In this document: in pieces, positions 50,312 through 58,731 of the stretch
Position numbering within the stretch: the first letter of the stretch is position 1
How the letters are laid out: the number at the start of each line of letters is the position of its first letter
Assembly (NCBI GenBank): GCA_045631465.1
Contig: JAZQUV010000011.1
Coordinates: 88,587-152,586, forward strand
Reading direction: 5' to 3'
Source: Aphodosoma sp045631465
GTDB lineage: Bacteria > Bacteroidota > Bacteroidia > Bacteroidales > Paludibacteraceae
DNA length: 64,000 bases
Made by a program: the position numbers and the translations under genes
The notes under the pieces: generated by a model
Seen by the model: the letters and a program-made list of their open reading frames with translations, nothing else
The model's database searches: none
Told to the model about the DNA's origin: nothing

Positions 50312-52099
50312 ATGAAAAAAATCAGAAACTTTTGCATTATAGCCCATATCGACCATGGGAAAAGTACTTTGGCCGACAGACTATTGGAGTACACTCAAAC
50401 TGTGGAAGCTCGAGACCTCCAAGCACAAGTATTAGATGATATGGATTTGGAACGTGAACGTGGTATCACTATCAAGTCGCACGCTATCCAAATGAAATAT
50501 AAATATAATAATGAGGAATATACACTCAACTTGATTGACACTCCAGGACACGTCGACTTTTCGTACGAAGTGTCACGTTCGATTGCAGCATGCGAAGGTG
50601 CATTGTTGATTGTTGATGCCACACAAGGTATTCAAGCTCAGACTATTTCGAACCTCTATATGGCTATTGAGCACGACCTCGAGATTATCCCTGTAATGAA
50701 CAAGATGGACATGGACAATGCTATGCCCGACGAGGTTGAAGATCAAATTGTAGAGTTGCTTGGTTGCAAGCGCGAAGAGATTATCCGTGCATCGGGCAAA
50801 ACAGGTATGGGTGTTGACGAAATTTTGCACGCTATCGTTGAGCGTATTCCTGCTCCAGAAGGCGACCCTAATGCTCCTCTCCAATGTTTGATTTTCGACT
50901 CAGTATTCAACTCATTCCGTGGTATTATTGCTTATTTCAAAATTGTTAATGGCACAATAAAACCTAACGATTTAGTGAAATTTGTCAACACTGGCAAGGA
51001 GTATGAAGCAAACGAAATAGGTATCCTCAAACTCGATATGGTACCTCAAAAAGAGTTGTCGGCAGGTAATGTTGGTTATATCATTTCGGGTATCAAAACA
51101 TCGAAAGAGGTGAAAGTAGGTGATACTATCACACACGTGAAACGCCAATGCGATGCAGCTATCGATGGATTCGAAGAGGTTAAACCAATGGTATTTGCCG
51201 GTGTATATCCTATCGAAACAGAAGATTTTGAAGACCTCCGTGCATCACTAGAAAAACTTCAACTCAACGATGCTTCATTGACATTCGAGCCCGAATCGTC
51301 AGCTGCACTTGGTTTTGGTTTCCGTTGCGGTTTCTTGGGCATGTTGCATATGGAGATTGTTCAAGAACGACTCGACCGCGAATTCGACATGAACGTTATC
51401 ACTACGGTGCCTAACGTGTCGTACAAAGTATTTACTAATAAAGGTGCTTGCCTTGAGGTGCACAACCCTTCTGGTTTGCCCGAAATTACTGAAATCGACC
51501 ATATCGAAGAACCATATATCCGTGCCTCTGTAATCACTAAAACAGATTATATAGGTCAAATTATGACACTCTGTCTTGGCAAACGTGGCGAATTGGTGAA
51601 ACAAGAATATGTATCTGGCAATCGTGTTGAACTCATTTACGACATGCCTTTGGGCGAGATTGTGTTCGACTTTTACGACAAACTCAAATCTATCTCAAAA
51701 GGTTATGCTTCGTTCGACTACCACATGAATGGTTTCCGCCCTTCTAAATTGGTCAAACTCGATATCTTGTTGAATGGCGAATCGGTAGATGCTCTGTCAT
51801 CACTCATCCACTTCGACAATGCCTACACTCTCGGTCGCCGAATGTGCGAGAAATTGCAAGAACTCATTCCTCGTCAACAATTCGATATTGCAATTCAAGC
51901 GGCAATCGGTGCGAAAATCATCGCTCGTGAGACTGTGAAAGCTGTTCGCAAGGACGTAACTGCTAAATGTTATGGTGGTGACATCTCGCGTAAACGTAAA
52001 TTGCTTGAAAAACAAAAGAAAGGTAAGAAGCGTATGAAACAGATTGGTAACGTAGAAGTGCCACAAAAAGCCTTCCTCGCAGTTCTGAAACTCGACTAA
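50312..52099 (+). CDS. lepA: Elongation factor 4 (LepA), ribosomal back-translocase GTPase
   Basis: 595 residues, standard length. G1 is AHIDHGKSTLADR at about residue 10; the switch region has ERGITIKSHA; G3 is DTPGHVDFSYEV; G4 is NKMDMD. Domains II, III and V follow, and the LepA-specific C-terminal domain ends with YGGDISRKRKLLEKQKKGKKR. It binds the ribosome and remodels stalled or mistranslocated complexes. Leucine is often TTG, unlike its C-rich neighbour. Confidence 0.98.
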   Translation: MKKIRNFCIIAHIDHGKSTLADRLLEYTQTVEARDLQAQVLDDMDLERERGITIKSHAIQMKYKYNNEEYTLNLIDTPGHVDFSYEVSRSIAACEGALLIVDATQGIQAQTISNLYMAIEHDLEIIPVMNKMDMDNAMPDEVEDQIVELLGCKREEIIRASGKTGMGVDEILHAIVERIPAPEGDPNAPLQCLIFDSVFNSFRGIIAYFKIVNGTIKPNDLVKFVNTGKEYEANEIGILKLDMVPQKELSAGNVGYIISGIKTSKEVKVGDTITHVKRQCDAAIDGFEEVKPMVFAGVYPIETEDFEDLRASLEKLQLNDASLTFEPESSAALGFGFRCGFLGMLHMEIVQERLDREFDMNVITTVPNVSYKVFTNKGACLEVHNPSGLPEITEIDHIEEPYIRASVITKTDYIGQIMTLCLGKRGELVKQEYVSGNRVELIYDMPLGEIVFDFYDKLKSISKGYASFDYHMNGFRPSKLVKLDILLNGESVDALSSLIHFDNAYTLGRRMCEKLQELIPRQQFDIAIQAAIGAKIIARETVKAVRKDVTAKCYGGDISRKRKLLEKQKKGKKRMKQIGNVEVPQKAFLAVLKLD

Positions 52100-52103
52100 C
52101 AAT

Positions 52104-52159
52104 CTCGTTACTCACTACTAAAAATCTAAAAAAACTTTTAACTTTAAACTATAATCTAA
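52104..52159. repeat. Heptamer array between lepA and nhaD
   Basis: Eight 7-base units starting 4 bases after the lepA stop: CTCGTTA, CTCACTA, CTAAAAA and so on to AAACTAT and AATCTAA. The first four units echo the groES leader. Confidence 0.85.
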
Positions 52160-52175
52160 TTAAAAAAACAAAAAC

Positions 52176-53495
52176 ATGTTACTTCTAAGTGCAACCGAAG
52201 CGGTAATGCAAGTACCATTTTGGGCTTCTATTCCGTTCATCATCATGCTATTGATGATTGCCGTTGGTCCGCTTATAGCGGAAGAATGGTGGGAACACAA
52301 CCGAAACAAACTCCTTGTTTCTGGTATTTTGGGTATCCCCACAGCATTCTATCTAGTGAAATGTGGATTAGTTCACCAACTCGAACACCAAATCTTTGGT
52401 GACTACATCCCATTTATCGTACTTCTCACAGCTTTATTCGTTATCACAGGTGGTATCCATCTCAGTGGCGACATCAAAGCAAAACCAATCATCAACACAG
52501 CATTCATTGCTCTTGGTTGGATTTTGGCATCGTTTATGGGTACTACAGGTGCTGCTATGTTGCTCATCCGTCCACTCATCGACACCAACTCACAACGCCA
52601 ACACAAAGTGCACACTATGTTGTTCTTCATTGCTGCGGTTGCCAACTGCGGTGGTCTTTTGACTCCACTTGGTGATCCACCATTGTTGCTACTCTACCTT
52701 CGTGGAGCATCGTTCACATGGTTCTTCAACTTGTTGCCAATGTGGGCTATGACTGGTGCATTGTTGCTCATCATATACTTCATTTGGGACTCTTACATGT
52801 ATAAAAAAGAGGATTGGGTCAATCTTTCGGCTGACTCTCGCGAACAACGTCCAATCAGAATCACTGGTAAAATCAACTTCCTTTTCCTCATTGGCGTTAT
52901 CTTGTCTGTAGCATTCATCAATGCCGACATGTTGCCTGCAATGGCCGACGAACACGCACCTTGGTGGTTGGTTTATCTTCGTGAAATTGTGCTTATCTCA
53001 ATGATTATACTCTCGTTGCTCGAAACCAAAAAAGAGGTGCGCGAAGCCAACAAATACTCTTGGCGTCCAATCATCGAAGTTGGTGTATTGTTCCTTGGTA
53101 TTTTTGTTACAATGACTCCTACCATCATGTATCTCAACCAAAATGCAGGTTCTCTTGGTTTGACTGAGCCTTGGCAATTCTACTATTTTGCTGGTGGTTT
53201 GAGCTCATTCCTCGATAATGCTCCTACTGCGGTTGCATTCCACAGTGTAGCTACAGCCCTACCTATCGAAGGCAATGCCGTAGCGGGTATCTCCGAAATT
53301 TTGCTCAAAGCAATCGCTCTCGGTTCGGTATTCTTTGGTGCTATGACATATATTGGCAATGGTCCTAACTTCATGGTTAAAGCGATTGCAGAAGAGAATG
53401 GTATCAAAATGCCTTCATTCTTTGGCTATATATTCAAATTCTCTTTGATAGTGCTTTTACCTATCTACATCATCGTACAATTGATTTTCTTATAA
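52176..53495 (+). CDS. nhaD: Sodium:proton antiporter, NhaD type
   Basis: 439 residues with about 11 transmembrane helices. Characteristic segments are GTTGAAMLLIRPLI (about 126), NCGGLLTPLGDPPLLLLYLRGASF (about 152) and GGLSSFLDNAPTAVAFHSVA (about 346); the paired discontinuous-helix loops with Asp/Asn are those of the NhaD/ion transporter superfamily. It would export sodium in exchange for protons and, with the SSS symporter, points to a sodium-based energy economy. The terminator is 21 bases downstream. Confidence 0.9.
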   Translation: MLLLSATEAVMQVPFWASIPFIIMLLMIAVGPLIAEEWWEHNRNKLLVSGILGIPTAFYLVKCGLVHQLEHQIFGDYIPFIVLLTALFVITGGIHLSGDIKAKPIINTAFIALGWILASFMGTTGAAMLLIRPLIDTNSQRQHKVHTMLFFIAAVANCGGLLTPLGDPPLLLLYLRGASFTWFFNLLPMWAMTGALLLIIYFIWDSYMYKKEDWVNLSADSREQRPIRITGKINFLFLIGVILSVAFINADMLPAMADEHAPWWLVYLREIVLISMIILSLLETKKEVREANKYSWRPIIEVGVLFLGIFVTMTPTIMYLNQNAGSLGLTEPWQFYYFAGGLSSFLDNAPTAVAFHSVATALPIEGNAVAGISEILLKAIALGSVFFGAMTYIGNGPNFMVKAIAEENGIKMPSFFGYIFKFSLIVLLPIYIIVQLIFL

Positions 53496-53516
53496 TGAAT
53501 CAATCACAATAAAAAT

Positions 53517-53557
53517 AAGGACTTTAAAAGCCTTGCACGACTTTTAAAGTCCTTTTT
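53517..53557. terminator. Terminator after nhaD
   Basis: A perfect 14-base stem AAGGACTTTAAAAG / CTTTTAAAGTCCTT (53517-53530, 53541-53554), 10-base loop, then TTT. Confidence 0.9.
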
Positions 53558-53577
53558 AATTTTTCATCTACACTTTT

Positions 53578-54387
53578 ATGGCAAAAACAACACAACAAAC
53601 CTCTAAACCGAAAACATCTCAAAAACCTACTTCTCGTCCTCGCAAAAAGACAACTAAAAAAAATATTCCCGAAGAAGTTAGCAACTCTATTACTCCTTTA
53701 AACATACTAATTGCATCGATTATTGGTGTTATATTAGCCATTATAATCATTGCTAACAATATCCACAAAAACAATATTGACAATACATCAAAAACATGCT
53801 ATTGCGAAAACGCAACAGCCCCTATCAAATCTAAATCAAAATTCAGAGATATCAATCCCGAACAATTGGCTCACGCTCAAGCCAATGGCTTGAAACGCAT
53901 CATCGAAAACAAAAAACAATACGAATCGCAAATAGATTCGCTCGTAGACAACGGCATATTAGTGAAAATCACACCTAATAAATACTACAACATACGCCGC
54001 CTCACCCACTCCTACCCTTATCTCACACCCGAAGCGCGCGACCTACTCAATCTAATCGGCAAAAGATTCCAAGCGAACCTACAAGCCGAGGGATTACCAA
54101 AATACAAATTCCAAATCTCATCACTACTTCGCACAATCGAATTCCAACGCCAACTCACACGCCAAAACGTCAATGCCACCTATGGACTTTCGGCGCACTA
54201 CTACGGCACTACATTCGACATTGCCTACGACCAATATGACCGCCGAGGCAAAAGTTACCAAGACCCAAAAGTAGAAGAGATATTAGAAAAAACGCTACTC
54301 CAGCTACGCGAAGAATGTCGATTGATGATTATTCGCGAATCTTCGAATAAATGTTTTCACATGACAGTCGTATGCACCAAAGAATAA
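53578..54387 (+). CDS. Membrane-anchored M15-like (DUF5715-like) peptidase fold protein
   Basis: 269 residues. A Lys/Thr/Ser-rich cytoplasmic tail (1-35), one transmembrane helix at about 41-61, and an extracytoplasmic domain. The latter contains SSLLRTIEFQRQL and SAHYYGTTFDIAYD, the SxHxxGxxxD zinc pattern of VanY/M15 D,D-carboxypeptidases, then a C-terminal CFHMTVV supplying a second His. It likely trims peptidoglycan peptides or binds them. It starts 20 bases after the nhaD terminator and precedes nth by 9 bases. Confidence 0.7.
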   Translation: MAKTTQQTSKPKTSQKPTSRPRKKTTKKNIPEEVSNSITPLNILIASIIGVILAIIIIANNIHKNNIDNTSKTCYCENATAPIKSKSKFRDINPEQLAHAQANGLKRIIENKKQYESQIDSLVDNGILVKITPNKYYNIRRLTHSYPYLTPEARDLLNLIGKRFQANLQAEGLPKYKFQISSLLRTIEFQRQLTRQNVNATYGLSAHYYGTTFDIAYDQYDRRGKSYQDPKVEEILEKTLLQLREECRLMIIRESSNKCFHMTVVCTKE

Positions 54388-54396
54388 TATAACTCT

Positions 54397-55032
54397 ATGA
54401 CTCTAAAAGAACGTTATAACGGAGTACTTCAGTACTTCATCGACACCAATGCCAACGACAAACCCGAACTCATCTATCGCGACGAATTTTCGTTGCTCGT
54501 TGCTGTCATTCTCAGTGCTCAGTGCACCGACCGACGAGTGAATATGGTCACACCAGCTCTCATCGATGCCTATCCTACACCTGAGGCTATGGCGTCGGCC
54601 ACGGTCGACGAGATACTCCATTACATCAAATCCGTGTCGTATCCCAACGCCAAAGCACGCCACCTACAAGGCATGGCTCAAACTCTCGTAACTAATTTCA
54701 ATGGCATAGTGCCATCCACCACTGCCGAACTCACCACTCTACCTGGCGTAGGTCGCAAAACGGCCAATGTCATCACCGCCGTATGTTTCGGACAACCCAC
54801 TATGGCAGTCGACACACATGTATTTCGCGTAGCTAACCGCATCGGTCTCACCAACAATAGTCGCACCCCACTAGAAACCGAAAAAACACTCATCAAGCAC
54901 ATTCCCGAATCTCTCGTACCTCGTGCCCATCATTGGCTCATCCTCCATGGTCGCTACGTATGCACAGCTCGCGCACCTAAATGTGCAGAGTGTGGGATCT
55001 CTCAATTTTGCAAATACTATTCGCAAAAATAG
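54397..55032 (+). CDS. nth: Endonuclease III
   Basis: 211 residues, full length. The helix-hairpin-helix is LPGVGRKTANVI with the catalytic Lys, and VDTHVFRVANRIGL supplies the catalytic Asp. The C-terminal [4Fe-4S] cluster cysteines are spaced 6, 2 and 5 residues apart in CTARAPKCAECGISQFC. It removes oxidised pyrimidines and cleaves abasic sites in base-excision repair. Last gene before the accessory island. Confidence 0.97.
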   Translation: MTLKERYNGVLQYFIDTNANDKPELIYRDEFSLLVAVILSAQCTDRRVNMVTPALIDAYPTPEAMASATVDEILHYIKSVSYPNAKARHLQGMAQTLVTNFNGIVPSTTAELTTLPGVGRKTANVITAVCFGQPTMAVDTHVFRVANRIGLTNNSRTPLETEKTLIKHIPESLVPRAHHWLILHGRYVCTARAPKCAECGISQFCKYYSQK

Positions 55033-55051
55033 CGATATCTCTATAAAAGCA

Positions 55052-55166
55052 ACACACACTATGAGTGGGTATTTTTGAGGTATGGAGAGGGTTGCTTGAA
55101 GGTCGCTGTATAGTATATTTAAATTTAGGAAAAATTTTGACTGAATACACACTGAGAGTGTGTATT
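55052..55166 (+). repeat. Dispersed core repeat copy F with flanking palindromes
   Basis: Palindromes at about 55052-55073 (CACACT/AGTGGG type) and 55144-55166 (AATACACACT and AGTGTGTATT around GAG, perfect) enclose GGGTTGCTTGAAGGTCGC and GTATAGTATATTTAAA (55089-55123). Confidence 0.85.
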
Positions 55167-55222
55167 TTTTTGTGCTATTTCGTACGGAATTTTACTATCC
55201 ACATAACGTAACTTTTATCCCA

Positions 55223-55258
55223 CACGGAACTCATGGATGACACGGATTTTATAGATTT
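55223..55258. repeat. Period-9 degenerate array
   Basis: Four 9-base units: CACGGAACT, CATGGATGA, CACGGATTT, TATAGATTT. Same layout as the heptamer arrays but period 9. Confidence 0.6.
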
Positions 55259-55677
55259 TTCGCCATCGTTGGACTCACTTTGCAAAGTCAACGAGACACT
55301 ATTTTTTGGATATATTTTATGCCAAATTTGGTGAAAACGCGAAAAAACACGAATTTTTGCCCTAATAAGTACTAATAAAAACGATAAAATTCACCCTATT
55401 TTGCATGAAAATTCCCATTTTTACAGCTATAAAACACCCCTTAAAAGTTAAACTTAGTTATAATTAGTTAAATATTTGGGAGCATCACATATTTAATCAT
55501 TTTCATTAAACCACTAATTTTCAAAACAATAAAATTTCAAATGTTAAAAAAATAGACTTTTTTTTGACAATTAGGCGAAAAATAAGCTCCAAAATTAAAA
55601 TCGATAATCGTATTATATATAGGGGGACATCCTTTTTATCTTGACAAAATATTAACCCTATAAAAACAACAATCAGT

Positions 55678-55869
55678 ATGAAAACAAAACGAAACATTGT
55701 AATTAAAAAATCAGCCATTCTAACACCAGAAGAATGCAAACAACGACGAGAATTCCGACTCTTATGGAGTACAAAATGGGATTCTAATAAACCATCTGAA
55801 CTAGATAACCTCTATTCAGAAAATTCGACCGATTCAGAAATTAACCAGCAAAACGACAAAGATAATTAA
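55678..55869 (+). CDS. Small hypothetical protein
   Basis: 63 residues, basic at the N terminus (MKTKRNIVIKKSAILTPEEC) and acidic, Asn/Asp-rich at the C terminus. No family recognised and no membrane segment. It lies 106 bases upstream of the nuclease gene in the same direction. Codon pattern and the AT-rich setting fit the island, but the ORF is short and could be chance. Confidence 0.4.
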   Translation: MKTKRNIVIKKSAILTPEECKQRREFRLLWSTKWDSNKPSELDNLYSENSTDSEINQQNDKDN

Positions 55870-55907
55870 AACATTTATTAAAAACTCACTCACAAATAAC
55901 AAAAAAG

Positions 55908-55938
55908 TTTGACAAATAAATAAAAAAGATTACCTTTG
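55908..55938 (+). promoter_or_regulatory. Promoter of the nuclease gene
   Basis: TTTG at 55908-55911 and -7 box TACCTTTG at 55931-55938, spaced 19 bases; 37 bases before the ATG. One of the clearest promoters in the window. Confidence 0.75.
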
Positions 55939-55975
55939 TATCAAAATTTAGTATTAACCTTAAAAAGTAAAAGTT

Positions 55976-56977
55976 ATGACAAAAAAAGAAACAACAGCTA
56001 TGGATTTAATTCTAGTTCAACAACAAGAATGGGCAAAAGAGAAAACACTTGTACTTGTTAGTGGTAAGATTATTGATGGTGAAGAGTGTAAAGATAAAAA
56101 TTATTTAGAAACAATTGAAGATAATATATTTCCTGTTGATAAAACAAAAGGTTTAACACCTAAAAATATTGACGCTTACAATAAAGGAGGTGGTAGCGAA
56201 ACAAAAACAATTACCCATAGACCCAAAATGTCAGCACTTCATTCTTCTTCTGCACTTGTAGTTAATCTTTTTCAATATTGGCAAAATCAGAAAATGAATA
56301 GAACTCCTCTTTTGATAGCATTAGGACTTATAAATGATAATGATAAAGTGGGAGATGTTAAAATAAAATTTGAAGAAAAACTCCAAATAAAATACGAGGA
56401 CGGCAAAATAATAAAAAACGTAAAATTTGGAACCCCAAATTTAGATGTAATGATAGAGTTTGAAGATCAAATTATTGCCATAGAATCAAAATTTACAGAA
56501 CCATACAATAATGGAAGTGATAAAAATTCTGAAATGCAAGATTCATATATTAAAAAAGAGTCATTATGGAAAGGAATACCACACATAGAAAAATTAGCAA
56601 ATGCTATACATGGCCAGAATTATCAAATTGAGAATTGTAAAATAAAAGAATCAATAGAAGTATTGAGAAAAACTAAGCATTTAGATGCAGCACAACTTAT
56701 TAAACATATACTCGGACTAAGAACTGATAATGAAAAAATATCTAAAGACAAAAAAATCACTTTATTGTACCTCTGGTACGATGTTCCTAACACAAAAGAA
56801 GCAAAAGAACATCAAGAAGAAATAGAAGTTTTTGCTTCAATTGCAAAAGCTGATGGAATTAATTTCCGCCATATCACCTACCAAAAAGTTATTGAATACT
56901 TAGACAAAAAAGAATACAAAAATATTGAAAAATTCAAAGAATATATAAACTATCTAAAGGATCGATACAAAAAATAG
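55976..56977 (+). CDS. PD-(D/E)XK nuclease-like protein, possible restriction endonuclease (PGN_0703-like)
   Basis: 333 residues, no signal or membrane segment. The likely catalytic core is GTPNLDVMIEFEDQIIAIESKF: Asp157 and Glu170-x-Lys172, in the spacing of PD-(D/E)XK enzymes. Upstream, SALHSSSALVVNLFQYW (86-102) resembles a motif I associate with the PGN_0703 family of putative restriction endonucleases in Bacteroidetes; this is from memory. No methyltransferase is nearby, so it is not a complete restriction-modification system. Own promoter; AT-rich compared with nth and fbp, suggesting acquisition. An LRR gene follows after 21 bases. Confidence 0.6.
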   Translation: MTKKETTAMDLILVQQQEWAKEKTLVLVSGKIIDGEECKDKNYLETIEDNIFPVDKTKGLTPKNIDAYNKGGGSETKTITHRPKMSALHSSSALVVNLFQYWQNQKMNRTPLLIALGLINDNDKVGDVKIKFEEKLQIKYEDGKIIKNVKFGTPNLDVMIEFEDQIIAIESKFTEPYNNGSDKNSEMQDSYIKKESLWKGIPHIEKLANAIHGQNYQIENCKIKESIEVLRKTKHLDAAQLIKHILGLRTDNEKISKDKKITLLYLWYDVPNTKEAKEHQEEIEVFASIAKADGINFRHITYQKVIEYLDKKEYKNIEKFKEYINYLKDRYKK

Positions 56978-56998
56978 AGAGTAAAATTACACACGATT

Positions 56999-58660
56999 AT
57001 GAAAAATAAAAATAAAATTTTAAAAGATAATATTTGTTATACACTTAACGATAAGCGAAACGTAGCCTATCTACTTAATGCAGACAAGTGTAGTGAATTG
57101 ACCGAGATAGTTATCCCCGAAAAGATAACATACAAAAAAATAGAATATAAAGTAACCGTAATTGCAATGTATGCCTTTTCGTATTGCAAATTACTCGAAA
57201 ATATTGTAATGCCTGATAGCATAAAAAGAATCGATCACTTTGCATTCGAAAATTGCACATCACTCAAAACGATTACATTTTCAAAAAAACTAAAATATAT
57301 TGGGTATTCAGCATTCAGTGGATGTACATCTCTTGAATCAATAGTTATTCCACGTGGAGTTAAAGAGATTGATAAAGAAGCTTTTGAGGGTTGTTCTTCT
57401 CTTCGTTCGATTATTTTACCCAATAGCATTGGTACAATAAACGAAACAACATTCCGTGATTGCACCGCTCTCACATCAATCAACATACCAAGCAATGTGA
57501 ATACAATTCAGGACTTGGCATTCAAAAATTGTTCTTCTCTTACCGAAATTACTTTGCCAAACAACATAACATACATAGGCATTTCTGCATTCGAAAATTG
57601 TTCATCACTAACAGAAGTAACCATTCCTGACAGTGTTACCGACATTGAATGGCAAGCTTTTAGCAAATGTGTGTCACTCAAATCGGTCGTAATACCAGAA
57701 AATGTACTACATTTTGGCGGAGATATTTTCGAAGATACTCCTTGGTTTGAAAATCTACCCGACGGACCAATCTATCTAAACCAATGTTTCTATAAATATA
57801 AAGGCGAAATGCCTACTGATTTTCATATTGATATCAAAGAAGGTACAACCACTATTTGCGATTTTGCATTTTTGGATTGTAAAAATCTAAAATCGATTTC
57901 AATCCCCCAAAGTGTAACTCAAATAGGAGCTGAAGCATTCAGTGGTTGTGAGTCTCTCACCTCAATTGAATTACCAGAAGAGCTAACTCAAATTGAATTT
58001 GGCACTTTTTATAATTGTTCATCACTTCGGTCTATCACGATTCCAAGCAAAGTCGAACGCATCGAAAAACACGCATTTGAGCTATGCCAACATCTTGAAA
58101 CTATCATAATCCCCGATAGCGTAAAATGTATCGATTGCGACGCATTTACTTGTTGCACAGAATTAAAAAATATTGTTCTACCATCTAATTTAATCTATAT
58201 CGGGTCGCAAGTTTTTGCTTATTGCACATCATTACAATCAATTTCCATCCCCGATGGTATAACCGAAATACAAAGAGGACAATTCATAAGTTGTTCATCT
58301 CTAAAATCTATCACATTGCCAAATACCATAAAACAGATTGCAGAAGATGCTTTTTCAGCTTGCGAGTCCTTACAATCAATCGTTCTTCCCGAGGGTTTAA
58401 TAACAATAGGAAATATGGCATTTTACGACTGCTCATCGCTCTCTGAAATAACAATTCCTAAGTCAGTATTACACATTAGCAAAGAAGCATTCTGGGATTG
58501 TCCGTCACTAAACGCTGTCACAATTCTAAGCGCAACACCTCCATCAATAGAGTCTAATCCATTCACAGTAGAAGAAATCAGAGTACCAAAAGAGAGTCTA
58601 ACTAAATACAAACGTTCAAAAATTTGGAAAAAAATTGCTAAATATACCCCTATTAATTAA
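56999..58660 (+). CDS. BspA-type leucine-rich repeat protein (LRR_5) without signal peptide
   Basis: 553 residues. About 20 repeats of 23 residues with the pattern AF-x-NCSSL-x-x-I-x-IP (for example FENCSSLTEVTIPDSVTDI) run from about residue 45 to 515, as in BspA/TpLRR surface proteins. The C terminus has VPKESLTKYKRSKIWKKIAKY, the usual BspA-type ending. The N terminus (MKNKNKILKDNICYTLND) is charged, with no signal peptide or lipobox, so it may stay in the cytoplasm, unlike classical BspA adhesins. It lies 21 bases after the nuclease gene and is probably co-transcribed. Confidence 0.85.
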   Translation: MKNKNKILKDNICYTLNDKRNVAYLLNADKCSELTEIVIPEKITYKKIEYKVTVIAMYAFSYCKLLENIVMPDSIKRIDHFAFENCTSLKTITFSKKLKYIGYSAFSGCTSLESIVIPRGVKEIDKEAFEGCSSLRSIILPNSIGTINETTFRDCTALTSINIPSNVNTIQDLAFKNCSSLTEITLPNNITYIGISAFENCSSLTEVTIPDSVTDIEWQAFSKCVSLKSVVIPENVLHFGGDIFEDTPWFENLPDGPIYLNQCFYKYKGEMPTDFHIDIKEGTTTICDFAFLDCKNLKSISIPQSVTQIGAEAFSGCESLTSIELPEELTQIEFGTFYNCSSLRSITIPSKVERIEKHAFELCQHLETIIIPDSVKCIDCDAFTCCTELKNIVLPSNLIYIGSQVFAYCTSLQSISIPDGITEIQRGQFISCSSLKSITLPNTIKQIAEDAFSACESLQSIVLPEGLITIGNMAFYDCSSLSEITIPKSVLHISKEAFWDCPSLNAVTILSATPPSIESNPFTVEEIRVPKESLTKYKRSKIWKKIAKYTPIN

Positions 58661-58683
58661 TAATTAGCAACAAAAATAGGCAC

Positions 58684-58719
58684 AAAAAAAGCTTGCAACA
58701 AATCATGCAAGCTTTTTTT
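58684..58719. terminator. Bidirectional terminator between the LRR gene and fbp
   Basis: A perfect 14-base stem AAAAAAAGCTTGCA / TGCAAGCTTTTTTT (58684-58697, 58706-58719), 8-base loop. Confidence 0.92.
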
Positions 58720-58731
58720 ATTTAATAATAA

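Larger units (their letters stand above)
55033..55677. other. Large AT-rich gap at the left edge of the accessory island
   Basis: 645 bases without a convincing gene. Holds the dispersed core copy F (55052-55166), a period-9 array (55223-55258) and spaced duplicate words at 55338-55378 (CGCGAA/CACGAA and CTAATAA, each 10 bases apart). 55380-55677 is very AT-rich with A/T runs and no supported feature beyond a weak leader for the small ORF. Confidence 0.65.

Noticed and set aside
55521..55739. Minus-strand 72-residue ORF with a hydrophobic segment
   Set aside because: It overlaps the start of the small + strand ORF, has no promoter or ribosome-binding context, and its hydrophobic composition follows from A/T runs.
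55976..56977. Complete restriction-modification system
   Set aside because: No methyltransferase or specificity gene lies within the island.
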